A DNA stretch of 64,000 bases from Hyphomicrobiales bacterium (GTDB lineage: Bacteria; Pseudomonadota; Alphaproteobacteria; Rhizobiales; Beijerinckiaceae): positions 156,941-220,940 of the forward strand of contig JAQGKD010000043.1 of NCBI GenBank assembly GCA_028290285.1. The letters run 5' to 3'. Below are positions 26,617 through 34,727 of this stretch, piece after piece. A model generated the notes under the pieces. That model was not told the origin of the DNA and searched no databases. It saw only the letters and a program-made list of their open reading frames with translations. A program made the position numbers and the translations under genes. Position 1 is the first letter of the stretch, and every line of letters begins with the position of its first letter.

Positions 26617-26942
26617 CTAGAAGCTGAGTCGAAGAATCTGGCCGTTCAACGGCGAGATGTGCATGATGAATTTGCCCCTGACAGATGCATCGGGGGGTGA
26701 GTTGGTGCCGAAGTGCTTCTCTGGCTTGCTCCTGGCAACCACCCAGATTCCATCTTTCATGAAGACAGAGAGCGGCATTTGCTCAGATGCGTCTTCTGAA
26801 AACTTAACCTCGAGAACACGCCGCGCGATTTCATGCGCCGTCGCGCTCGAGATGAGCTGCGCCCCGGTGCCACGTAAATCGTCATCAAAATGTGTTCCTG
26901 GTCGCAGTTGGGTAGTGCCACGTTGCCCCTTTCAAGGACCAT
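26617..26942 (-). pseudogene. Frame-disrupted small protein with NTF2-like (immunity-type) C-terminal domain
   Basis: An ATG at 26942 overlaps the TAA of the upstream membrane gene and reads MVLERG. The coherent downstream protein lies in another frame, which ends at 26617. That frame includes TAHEIARRVLEVKFSED, MPLSVFMKDGIWVVARS and GKFIMHISPLNGQILRLSF. This pattern (helix, then PxxV-x-DG-x-W-x-V, then G-x-x-x-I-x-x-x-x-G-x-I-L) resembles the NTF2-fold immunity protein family. Restoring one G in the GGGG run at about 26924-26927 would join ATG and domain into a 108-residue protein. It is either a real lesion or a sequence error. Family assignment is by eye and moderate. Confidence 0.55.
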
Positions 26943-27400
26943 TATTGACGAGTTTTTGCCATCTCAGCCGCGGAACGTTCATCAGACTTCAGCTCGGCCT
27001 CTAAACGCGTTATTCTCTCGCAAAGCTCGCGTCTGCGTGCCCATCGCCGATCACATCGCGAGGCGAGCTCAGGTCGGTGCGTTAACTGCCCCACACCGTT
27101 CCCGCCTGAGATGAAACTTACAATAATCAAGGGCCAAATTAGACCGTTCTTTGCAAAAGAGGGTCGCTTTGCGGCGCACTTCCCCCATACATAAGTTGTC
27201 ACAATTAAGATTAGAAAAAGCGATAATCCATCAATCTCGGTGAAGCCTGTGACATTTAGGGTGAACATAAACCAAAATAAGGATGCTGCGGCTCCCATTG
27301 TAAAGTATATAATGTATAATAGAGTGTATAATAGGCGCGTTTTGCGTGCTAATAATTTCAGCTTGGCGAGGCGCTTAAAACGCCGGATTCCCGAGGCCAT
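26942..27400 (-). CDS. Small membrane protein of unknown function in the tRNA-Glu islet
   Basis: A 152-residue protein with a basic N-terminus (MASGIRRFKRLAKLKLLARK) and three hydrophobic segments at about 24-50, 58-74 and 86-101. The charged, helix-prone C-terminal tail (ELCERITRLEAELKSDERSA) may form a coiled coil. Codon and base use are more AT-rich than the neighbouring genes, as expected for acquired DNA. Its stop codon overlaps the ATG of the following disrupted NTF2-like gene (TAATG), which points to one operon. No homologous family was recognised; a toxin-immunity or phage-derived role is only a guess from the neighbour. Confidence 0.6.
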   Translation of the reverse strand: MASGIRRFKRLAKLKLLARKTRLLYTLLYIIYFTMGAAASLFWFMFTLNVTGFTEIDGLSLFLILIVTTYVWGKCAAKRPSFAKNGLIWPLIIVSFISGGNGVGQLTHRPELASRCDRRWARRRELCERITRLEAELKSDERSAAEMAKTRQ

Positions 27401-27536
27401 CTATGTCGTCCAGAAATCAGGGTTACGTAATGCTCGTTTTATACGAATTGAATATTAACAGCCTAATTCGCAGCTCTTACGATTGTCCTGACTTGATCAG
27501 CGCGCCAGATCTCCCTTCGAAACAACGTTACTAATT

Positions 27537-28730
27537 CTATATCAGCCCCAGGTCGCGTGCCTGTCCCGACGGGAACACGCTCTGCAACCCCGCCTGATCC
27601 AGCCCGTACATCCGCTGGAACAGCCCGCCGAGAAGCGACCTGTAGTCCGTCAGCACGGGATAGTCGCGGTTCTGGAAGAGGTGCGCCTGATCCACGGCCA
27701 CCTGTTCGCCAGCGATTCTGCCGCCCTTGATGCCGCCGCCGAGCACCCAATAAACGCTGCCGTGGCCATGGTCGGTTCCGCGATTGCCGTTTTCCCGGAA
27801 GGTGCGCCCGAACTCCGAGAGCACGACGACGACGGTGTCCTTCCATTGCGGCCCGATCTCTTCCGCAAATCCTGCGAGCCCCCGACCGAGTTCGCTCAAG
27901 CGGTCGGCGAGGTAGCCTGTTGCGCCGCCCTGGTTGACGTGGGTGTCCCAGCCGCCGACGTCGACGAAGCCGATGTTGAACTGTTCGCGCATCAGGCGTC
28001 CGATCCGGCGCGCGGACAGCTCGAAGCCCTTGGGTGAGACGGCCCCGCGGCTCGCTTCCATCATGTGTTCGCTGACAGTCCTGATGACGTCGTCGCGAAC
28101 ATGGAAGCCTTCCTGAACCGAGGCCGCCAGTGGGCCGCCCTTGTACATGGACGCGATCAGCGCCGCCTGCCGGCTGTCGACCCCAGCTTTCCCGACATTG
28201 CCGATGGCGAGGTTGGGGACGGGATCCTGCCCCTGAAATGCGAGCGGCATCTGTTCGGTGAAGGCGATGGGGCGAACGCGCGTCAGGTTCGCGGCAAGGC
28301 GCGCCATGAAGCCGGAGCGATAGTTCCTGCTTCCGCCGACGTTCTGGCCGAGTTCGATCGTGTCCTGCGTCTCGAAATGGCTGCGCGTCAGGTCATCCGT
28401 GCCTGCGAAGGGAATGAAGGCGGCCTGTCCCTTCTGGAACAGCGGAAAGATCGTGTCCCTCAGGGCGGGATGCAGGCCCCAATTCGTATCGAGCCTCAGC
28501 GCCGATGTCGCAAGCGCAGGGTCGGGCCGTGCAATCGCGAGATTTGGGCGCGAGGCGTAGTAGAAATCGCTGCTGACGGGGATGACGACATTGGCGGCGT
28601 CATAGGCGCCACGCAGGAAGACCACGAGCAAGCGGGCATCCGCCTTCGGAGCCGCCCAGACGTGACCGGCAATGGTCATGGGCGCGAGGGAGGCGAGGCC
28701 ACCGATGAAACCGCGGCGGTTCAGGTCCAT
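27537..28730 (-). CDS. DUF1501 protein with Tat signal
   Basis: A 397-residue protein with a twin-arginine-type leader (MDLNRRGFIGGLASLAPMTI, cleavage near HVWA), so likely exported folded to the periplasm. DUF1501 signatures are LLVVFLRGAYDAANVVIP, NWGLHPALRD, AFIPFAGTDDLTRSHFE, VGGWDTHVNQGG and VVVLSEFGRTFRENGNRGTDHG with RGTDHGHGS. The fold is related to alkaline-phosphatase-like sulfatases. Function is unknown. It is the second gene of an operon after the DUF1800 gene, 15 bp downstream, the usual pairing of these two families. Confidence 0.9.
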   Translation of the reverse strand: MDLNRRGFIGGLASLAPMTIAGHVWAAPKADARLLVVFLRGAYDAANVVIPVSSDFYYASRPNLAIARPDPALATSALRLDTNWGLHPALRDTIFPLFQKGQAAFIPFAGTDDLTRSHFETQDTIELGQNVGGSRNYRSGFMARLAANLTRVRPIAFTEQMPLAFQGQDPVPNLAIGNVGKAGVDSRQAALIASMYKGGPLAASVQEGFHVRDDVIRTVSEHMMEASRGAVSPKGFELSARRIGRLMREQFNIGFVDVGGWDTHVNQGGATGYLADRLSELGRGLAGFAEEIGPQWKDTVVVVLSEFGRTFRENGNRGTDHGHGSVYWVLGGGIKGGRIAGEQVAVDQAHLFQNRDYPVLTDYRSLLGGLFQRMYGLDQAGLQSVFPSGQARDLGLI

Positions 28731-28745
28731 GGTCTTACGTCTCCG

Positions 28746-30254
28746 TCACTGCATGAATTCGGGGGAGGACAGAAACAGCGTGTTCCAGTCCTGCGGCGAG
28801 ACGGCCTTGTCCAGAGCGGCCAGCGTCTGTGCGGACAAGGTCCGGCGCAGGGTCGAGAAGTAGAGTTCGTTTTGCAGGAGTGGGAATGCCGGCACGTCGA
28901 TCGCATCGGCATCCGACTTGAAGAGGCCTGCCGAATTCGACCCGATCTGACGGGCGATTTCGAAGCGTGTCATCATCTGGCCGGATCCGTTCCACGCCGA
29001 CGACGCCATGGGGTAGCCGTCGGGAGTCTGGTGATTGTAAAGCCCCTCCGCCAGCCTGTTCATCCAGTTCTGGATCGGCTGGGTATTCACGACGACCTTC
29101 CCGTCATAGGCGAGGCGGACGGCGGACAGAATGTAGCGGACCGGATCCTTGAAGCGGGTGCCCGGCGACGACGTGAATTCCGGTGCGTGGAACAGCGTGT
29201 CGAGCACGCTTGCTATGTCGCCGTCGCTTTTCTGAAAAGCCTTCGCCATGCGGTCGATCAGTTGCCGGGGCCGTTCGTCAGCGACGAAGTAGGTCGCGAT
29301 CTGCCTTGAGACACGTTGCGCGGTCGCGGGGTGTCTCGCGAGAATGTCCAGGGCTTGCTCCACCTCTGCGAAGCCGCGCCCCTTGATCGTCTGCCCGAGA
29401 AACAGCTTGTCGCCGAAATCATGCCGCGCCGGATTGAACTCGAACAGACCGTCGCGGATCAACAGGGGCTGCAAGTCCGGCTTCAGCTTGGGATCGTCCG
29501 GCTTCAGGCCAATGCCGACGCCGGTGAAGACGCGGGCGAGTTCCTCCACATCCTTCTGCGTGTAGCCCGACCCAACACCCATGGTGTGAAGCTCCATGAT
29601 CTCGCGGGCGTAATTCTCGTTGATGCGGGCAGCTGCGTTTTCCGCATTGTCGAGATAGCGGAGCATGGCGGGGTGGCGCAGAGTCGCGCCCAGAAGATCG
29701 CGGAAACGGCCGAGGGCATGCGCGCGGATGGTGTTCTCATAATCTCCGACGAGAAGGCGCAGGTTGGCTTTCGACTTGTGCACATTGAATTGGTTGAACC
29801 AGAACCATGTCATGCGCTCGGTGAGTTGATCGGGAGAATAGAGCGCGCGCAAGATGCTGGCGGCCTCAGCCTGCCGCTCGACATCCGTCATGCCGCTCTG
29901 GACGGCTTTTTGCGCCGCCGCTTTCTGCTCCGGGTCGGTGATCTGATTCAGGGCCCGCGCCTGTGCATCGAAATCGACAGCGAGATCACGCGCGGATCGT
30001 TTGGTGGAGGCGAGGGCGTCTACCCGCGTTTGTACGGCGTCCGGCAGGCGCGAGCCTTGCGCGGGATGAAGTTGCGACTGCAGCCATTTTTCCCGGCCGA
30101 GAACGTTGAACGCGGCCAGCGTCGAGGCATTCATCCCCCAGGTGATCGTATCGACCAACGCGATGTTCGCGCGAGGCAGGTCGCTCGCGTCGGACGGTGT
30201 CGCGAGCGTCGGCAAGCCGCACAGGGCGAAGAACATCAGGGTTTGCCGAAACAT
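28746..30254 (-). CDS. DUF1800 protein, exported
   Basis: A 502-residue protein with a signal peptide (MFRQTLMFFALCGLPTLATP). Family signatures are WFWFNQFNVH, MLRYLDNAENAAARINENYAREIMELHTMG split around residues 180-240 of the mature part, and GYTQKDVEELARVFTG. RHDFGDKLFLGQTIKG and the end WNTLFLSSPEFMQ follow. The DUF1800 family is nearly always paired with DUF1501, as here, and its role is unknown. ATG 30254 places the signal peptide at the terminus; an upstream in-frame start at 30293 is not needed. It is divergent from the solute-binding protein gene at 30426. Confidence 0.9.
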   Translation of the reverse strand: MFRQTLMFFALCGLPTLATPSDASDLPRANIALVDTITWGMNASTLAAFNVLGREKWLQSQLHPAQGSRLPDAVQTRVDALASTKRSARDLAVDFDAQARALNQITDPEQKAAAQKAVQSGMTDVERQAEAASILRALYSPDQLTERMTWFWFNQFNVHKSKANLRLLVGDYENTIRAHALGRFRDLLGATLRHPAMLRYLDNAENAAARINENYAREIMELHTMGVGSGYTQKDVEELARVFTGVGIGLKPDDPKLKPDLQPLLIRDGLFEFNPARHDFGDKLFLGQTIKGRGFAEVEQALDILARHPATAQRVSRQIATYFVADERPRQLIDRMAKAFQKSDGDIASVLDTLFHAPEFTSSPGTRFKDPVRYILSAVRLAYDGKVVVNTQPIQNWMNRLAEGLYNHQTPDGYPMASSAWNGSGQMMTRFEIARQIGSNSAGLFKSDADAIDVPAFPLLQNELYFSTLRRTLSAQTLAALDKAVSPQDWNTLFLSSPEFMQ

Positions 30255-30425
30255 GCCTGTCTCCGAAGGCGAGTGGAAGCCCGGTGGGCTCAAGCGCCCG
30301 TCATCGTAGCCGCTGCCACACGAAAAGGACGTTAATCCGACGGACGCGTAGCAATCCCGCGTTTGACAGCCGCGCCGCTCCCGACCTTAATGGTCCTCAA
30401 GAAAACAAGAATGGGAGGAGCACCA

Positions 30426-31466
30426 ATGGCCGCGCAAGCGAGTCTCTTACGCATCATTTTGCCTGTTACGGCACTGCTGTTCACGTCGGCCACGCAGGCG
30501 GCTGACCTGAAACCCGTGCGGGTAGCGGTTTCAAATTCATCGAGCGATGTCGGCATCTATATCGCCGACAAGAAGGGCTATTTTCGCGACGAGGGGCTCG
30601 AGATCATCCTCTCCAGCTTCGACAGCGCAGCGAAGATGATCGCGCCCATGGGAGCGGGAGACCTCGACGTCGGGTCGGGCTCGGCCACGGCGGGGCTCTA
30701 CAATGCGGTTGCGCGCGGCATCAACATCAAGATCGTTTCGCCCAACGCCAATGCACCTCCGGGCTACGGCCACAACATCCTGCTCATCCGCAAGGCGCAC
30801 GTCGACAGCGGACGCTACAAGACGCTTGCAGATCTCAAGGGGATGAAGGTCGCGCTCACCTCTCCTGGGGCGAGTTCCACATCCACCATCAACGAAGCGC
30901 TCAAGAAAGCCGGGCTGAAGTTCTCCGATATCGAGCCCATCTATCTGGGCTACCCCAATCACGTGATCGCCCTGTCGAACGGAGCCGTCGATGCGGGCCT
31001 GACCGCTGAACCGGCTGCAACGCAGGCGACAAATGCCGGCTCCGCTGTGCGGGTGATGAGCGACGACGTGATCGACCCTTACCACGAAGCCGCCGTCGAG
31101 CTGTTTTCGGGGCAGTTTATCGAGAAGAACCCGGATGCCGCCTATCGCTTCATGCGCGCGTTCCTGAAAGCAATTCGTTTCTACAACGACTCGCTCAAGG
31201 ACGGCATGATCAAGGGCAAGACGGCAGACGAGGTGGTTTCGATCCTGACCGAATATACCAACATCAAGGACCCCGCGATCTATCGCTCCATCGCGCCGCA
31301 GGGCAGCCAGCCCGACGGGCGGTTGAACATGGAAAGCCTGCAGAAGGACTTCGACTTCTACAAGACGCAGGGTTGGATCGAGGGCAAGGTCACCGTCGAG
31401 CAGGCCGTGGACACACGCTTCATCGATCAAGCGCTGAAGGACCTCGGGCCGTACAAGCCGCAGTGA
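30426..31466 (+). CDS. NMT1/SsuA-like ABC transporter substrate-binding protein (orphan)
   Basis: Periplasmic solute-binding protein of 346 residues with signal peptide (MAAQASLLRIILPVTALLFT, cleavage after TQA). Family features are VGIYIADKKGYFRDEGLEI, MGAGDLDVGSGSATAGLYNA and TLADLKGMKVALTSPGA, as in taurine, sulfonate, nitrate or pyrimidine-precursor binding proteins. ATG 30426 follows GGGAGGAGCACCA, an excellent ribosome site. No permease or ATPase gene adjoins it, so it must work with a transporter encoded elsewhere. It converges with a secreted hydrolase gene. Ligand unknown. Confidence 0.9.
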   Translation: MAAQASLLRIILPVTALLFTSATQAADLKPVRVAVSNSSSDVGIYIADKKGYFRDEGLEIILSSFDSAAKMIAPMGAGDLDVGSGSATAGLYNAVARGINIKIVSPNANAPPGYGHNILLIRKAHVDSGRYKTLADLKGMKVALTSPGASSTSTINEALKKAGLKFSDIEPIYLGYPNHVIALSNGAVDAGLTAEPAATQATNAGSAVRVMSDDVIDPYHEAAVELFSGQFIEKNPDAAYRFMRAFLKAIRFYNDSLKDGMIKGKTADEVVSILTEYTNIKDPAIYRSIAPQGSQPDGRLNMESLQKDFDFYKTQGWIEGKVTVEQAVDTRFIDQALKDLGPYKPQ

Positions 31467-31483
31467 CGATTGGTTGAACTGAA

Positions 31484-31519
31484 AAGCCCCGGCATCGCCT
31501 TCATGCGCTGCCGGGGCTT
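31484..31519. terminator. Hairpin between convergent genes
   Basis: AAGCCCCGGCA (31484-31494) pairs perfectly with TGCCGGGGCTT (31509-31519), loop of 14 bases. The plus-strand tail is AATTATG, so it is a moderate terminator for the substrate-binding protein gene and perhaps for the hydrolase gene. Confidence 0.7.
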
Positions 31520-31562
31520 AATTATGTAAAGGAGGGCGGCTGAGTTCTTCAAAGCCGCCAGA

Positions 31563-32756
31563 TCACGGTGCGGCCTTGCCCTTAGCCTTGAAAGTCTCGC
31601 CGAGCCATTTCGCTGCGACCTCGGCGATTTCCATATTGTTCTTTTCCAGCATCATCATATGGCCGTTGCCCTTGATGCCCTGATCCGCCAGCCTGACGAA
31701 TGTGGGCTTCACGCCTGCCTGTCGCAGGTAGTTGACGGTGCAATGATCGTAAGGCGCGTGGTAGGAGGCTTCGGTCTGCATGACGAGCACCGGAATGTTC
31801 ATCAGGTTGACCAGCTTTCGCGCAGGTTCGGCCTGTGCCCAGCACATGGCGAGATCGGGCGCATCCGGGTGCTCCTGCCGCACGAACTTCAGGTCGGTAG
31901 GGGCGGCCAGCGGCGGATCGTAGGCGAGCGGGGGCGCCGTCAGGCCATAGGCCTTCGTCAGGGGGCCGTCCTCGAACCAGTTCGGCGCGCCTTTGGTAAG
32001 ATTTTCGCGAACCGGTGGGCCGGACGGCTCCATGGCGACGATTGCCTTGACGAGGGCAGGGCGGGCATCTGCGATCAGCCAGCCGAAGGTTCCCGATTGC
32101 GAGTGCGTGAGCAGGATCGCGGGGCCGATCTTGTCGAGCAGCGCCGCGCCTGCGTCGCGGTTCAATTCCTGCTGGCGGGGGAAGCTCGCGAGCGAGGGGA
32201 AGTTCTGCGCGAAGAACTGATCGAAGACGGGATCGCCCTCGACGCCGGTGCCGGGCCACTGCGTGTGCAGCTTCGCCTGTGGCCACAAGTTCGAGCGTTC
32301 GGGCGCCGTGAACTGCTGTTGCACGCGGGCGACGGGAAGGCGCGTTTGCGCGCCGACCTCGGCCTGGTGCGGGGAGCGGCCGCGCGAGGGCTGGTCGAGG
32401 ACGTAGACGGCATAACCCCGGCGCAGGAAGAACTGCATCCAGCCTTCGCGCCCGTCCGGCGTGCCCATGTAATTGAGCCCGCTCTGGCCGCCGCCCGAAA
32501 ACATGACGACGGGATAGGGTTGTGTCTGCACCTTCGGAATCTGGAATTCAACATACATGTGCCCGGACATGAAGCGCCCGTCCGGCGTGTCGTAATAGCT
32601 GCCGCCCGCAAAGAAATAGCCCTGCCTGGCAATTTCCAGCGGGGCCGGCTCGGCGGCCTGCGCGGCCGCTCCATAACCCGCGCAGGTAGCGCCCGTGCCG
32701 ATCGCGATCATGCGCGCGACTTTCGTGACGGCGCGCGTCAAGCGGTTCATGCCCAT
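31563..32756 (-). CDS. Secreted alpha/beta hydrolase (esterase-like)
   Basis: A 397-residue protein with an export signal ending near AAAQAAEP at about 35. It has an alpha/beta-hydrolase fold with oxyanion segment VVMFSGGGQSGLNYMG, the nucleophile elbow LLTHSQSGTFGW (serine within HSQSG) and a likely catalytic histidine in KGNGHMMMLEKNN near the end. The family includes periplasmic esterases of unknown substrate. ATG 32756 is preceded by GGAGGAGAGAGCG, a strong Shine-Dalgarno. Converging with the solute-binding protein gene, it may release a small product taken up by that system, but this is only suggested by position. Confidence 0.82.
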   Translation of the reverse strand: MGMNRLTRAVTKVARMIAIGTGATCAGYGAAAQAAEPAPLEIARQGYFFAGGSYYDTPDGRFMSGHMYVEFQIPKVQTQPYPVVMFSGGGQSGLNYMGTPDGREGWMQFFLRRGYAVYVLDQPSRGRSPHQAEVGAQTRLPVARVQQQFTAPERSNLWPQAKLHTQWPGTGVEGDPVFDQFFAQNFPSLASFPRQQELNRDAGAALLDKIGPAILLTHSQSGTFGWLIADARPALVKAIVAMEPSGPPVRENLTKGAPNWFEDGPLTKAYGLTAPPLAYDPPLAAPTDLKFVRQEHPDAPDLAMCWAQAEPARKLVNLMNIPVLVMQTEASYHAPYDHCTVNYLRQAGVKPTFVRLADQGIKGNGHMMMLEKNNMEIAEVAAKWLGETFKAKGKAAP

Positions 32757-33064
32757 CGCTCTCTCCTCCCATATTTTCGTTCGGCTTCTGCGAGCCGTGA
32801 ACAGCGTATCTGCTTTTTACCGCGGCGCCAGCGCCGCTGCGCTCAGGCCGAGCCGGTACGCGCTTCGATCTTGCGGCGGCTTTCTCCGCGACGACGGCGC
32901 CGGGCGTGCCGTCAACTCGGGCGGCTGCCTCCTCCCGCGTCACTTCGCTGCGTGTGAGCCAGTGCGACAGCCTCGTTTCGCGTCCGGTTGTGCAACAAAG
33001 CAAATCACCGACAAGGGCGGGAGCGGGGCTGGACAGTCGGGCGTCCGGCTCTATGTCACCGGTC
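32757..33064. other. 308-bp region without a supported gene
   Basis: Open frames exist on both strands but none shows a conserved domain, a ribosome site and a sensible start together. The region holds the hydrolase gene promoter on one side and the start of the DCC-family gene on the other. No repeat or strong hairpin was noticed. Confidence 0.4.
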
Positions 33065-33411
33065 ATGACAAAGCTCACGGTCTGGTACGACGGCGCCTGT
33101 CCTCTTTGCCGGCGGGAGATCGCGCTGATGAGGCGGCTGGATCGGCGCGCGGCCATTTCCTTCGTCGATGTGGCCAGCGGGATGCCGCTTGCCCCATCGA
33201 TCGCGGCGCACTTCTCGCCCGTTTTCATGCGCGCGAGGGCGACCGTCTCGTCTCGGGCGCGGAGGCTTTCGCCGCGATGTGGCGGGTAATCCCACTCCTG
33301 AGGCCGCTTGGATTAGCGGCGAGAAACCCTTGGGTGCTGGCTGGGCTGGAGCGCCTTTATGTGGCGTTCCTCCGGGTTCGTCCCAGGCTTCAGGCGCTCG
33401 CCGCCCGCTAG
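33065..33411 (+). pseudogene. Frame-disrupted DCC-family thiol-disulfide oxidoreductase
   Basis: The first part from ATG 33065 reads MTKLTVWYDGACPLCRREI, the YDGxCPxCxxE motif of the DCC (thioredoxin-like) family, up to FVDVASG. The rest of the family profile continues in another frame: LLARFHAREGDRLVSGAEAF, MWRVIPLLRPLG and ERLYVAFLRVRPRLQ, ending at 33411. Adding one G to the GGG at 33179-33181 restores a single ~116-residue protein (FVDVASG-DAACPIDRGALLARF). Either the gene is inactivated in this strain or the sequence has a homopolymer error. Function of the family is poorly known. Confidence 0.8.
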
Positions 33412-33433
33412 AATGCGGGCGCGCCTGTTCGCT

Positions 33434-34480
33434 TCATATGGCAGACTGCGCCGCCTCGAGATTGTCCTGCTGGGAGATCGCCACCCGGGTACCCGGGTTT
33501 GCGTTGCTTGCGACTACGCCAGCGCCCAGTTGCTTCGCGAGAGCCTCGACGATTGTCGTTCCGAGCCCCGGCCTGGCCATGCTCGGGTCCTTGGGCATCC
33601 CGATTCCGTTGTCTTCGATAGCCAGCGTCCAATGGCCACCATTGGACGTGAAGTCGACCGTGATCTTTCCACCGCGGTAATTGGGAAAAGCGTGTTTCAA
33701 GGAGTTGATGACCAGTTCCGTGACGATCAGGCCAAGGCTCACGGATGCATCGGCGCTGACCGAACTCTCATCAGCGACAACCTCGATCGACATTTCACTG
33801 TGATCGCGGATCATCGACGCTCCCAGGCTCTGGCAGAGCTGCTTGAGGTAGGGGCGCATGTCCACGTCGCCCAGGCTCGAAGCGGCCAATTGCTGTTGAA
33901 CCGACGCAATGGACATCACCCGGTTGTGCGCGGACTCGAGATGCCCACGCGATTCCTGCGACATGACCTTGCGCGCACTCTGAAGCAGGATGCTGGCAAT
34001 AATCTGCAGGCTGTTGGCCACGCGATGCTGCACTTCCTGCAGCAGCATCGCCTTTTCGCGCACGAGATCGTCCTTCAGCTTTTCGCTGATGCGAGCCTTC
34101 GTGACGTCTGTAATGGCCAGCAGGAGGCGGATATTCGCCTCGTCGCCATATTCCAGCTTCTGAGCATTGAGCACGAGCCTGCGGGCGTCCTGGCCCTTCC
34201 GCTTCAGGTCCATCTCGTACGCGGAGACTTCAGCCTGACCCGACAATGTGGCCTGGAGGAGCGAGCGGAGCTGGGGCACGTTCCATTCGCCGTCACCGAG
34301 TTCGTGGATCTTCAGACCCGGCACGACGGCGGCGTTGAGGCCGAAAGCCGTGCAGAACGACGCACTGGCCGAAACAACCGTCAGATCGCCTCCAAGAAGC
34401 ACCAAAGGTGCGTTCGAGGACGCGATCACGGCCATGGCGAGGCTCTGGGCAATCGCTGGGGTCGAGGTGTGCTGGACCAT
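33434..34480 (-). CDS. PAS-containing sensor histidine kinase, HisKA_2/HWE type
   Basis: Cytoplasmic 348-residue kinase without membrane segments. The N-terminal PAS-like domain occupies about residues 8-135 (APLVLLGGDLTVVSASASF), then the HisKA_2 dimerisation helix with phospho-accepting His in LLQEVQHRVANSLQIIASIL. The HATPase domain has VTELVINSLKHAFP (N box), IEDNGIGMP (G1) and PGLGTTIVEALAKQLGA (G2). Such kinases often feed the alphaproteobacterial general stress response, but no response regulator adjoins it. ATG 34480 (after AAAGAGCTGTTG) is preferred to 34558. No C-terminal receiver domain. Confidence 0.9.
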   Translation of the reverse strand: MVQHTSTPAIAQSLAMAVIASSNAPLVLLGGDLTVVSASASFCTAFGLNAAVVPGLKIHELGDGEWNVPQLRSLLQATLSGQAEVSAYEMDLKRKGQDARRLVLNAQKLEYGDEANIRLLLAITDVTKARISEKLKDDLVREKAMLLQEVQHRVANSLQIIASILLQSARKVMSQESRGHLESAHNRVMSIASVQQQLAASSLGDVDMRPYLKQLCQSLGASMIRDHSEMSIEVVADESSVSADASVSLGLIVTELVINSLKHAFPNYRGGKITVDFTSNGGHWTLAIEDNGIGMPKDPSMARPGLGTTIVEALAKQLGAGVVASNANPGTRVAISQQDNLEAAQSAI

Positions 34481-34727
34481 CAACAGCTCTTTATTGAAAA
34501 CCGGAGACTCGCAACGCGAGAGCCGTTTCCCGGCAGAATTGAGGTGCGATCCTACCACGAACGTTAACGGTGCAGTAGGTTATTTGGTCTTGGGCTCCTG
34601 ACGATAGGCGAAAGCGTACCGAGAGCGAGGGATCGTTTTGTTCCATGCATACTGACGCCGTGTCCTGTGTGCGCGGGCCGATATCAGGCCGCGCGGGCGC
34701 CGGACGTCTGTAGCGAGCGGAGTGGTC

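Larger units (their letters stand above)
26584..27536. other. AT-rich islet downstream of tRNA-Glu
   Basis: Base composition drops visibly compared with the GC-rich neighbours, most strongly at 27120-27540 where stretches such as TAAAGTATATAATGTATAAT occur. It carries a small membrane-protein gene and a disrupted NTF2-like gene on the minus strand. No integrase, transposase or second copy of the tRNA 3' end was found, so it would be a remnant of an integrated element, or foreign DNA acquired otherwise. Confidence 0.6.

Noticed and set aside
26917..26942. Programmed -1 frameshift at AAAGGGG
   Set aside because: The codon phase does not fit the X-XXY-YYZ slippery pattern and no stimulatory stem was evident, so a G-run indel is the simpler reading.
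26657..27004. 115-codon plus-strand frame in the tRNA-Glu islet
   Set aside because: The minus strand encodes a coherent NTF2-like sequence over the same bases; the plus-strand product has Ser/Arg-rich composition of a shadow frame and no ribosome site.
26584..27560. Second attachment site (copy of the tRNA-Glu 3' end) closing the islet
   Set aside because: No repeat of the tRNA 3' segment was found at the right edge or up to the DUF1501 gene.
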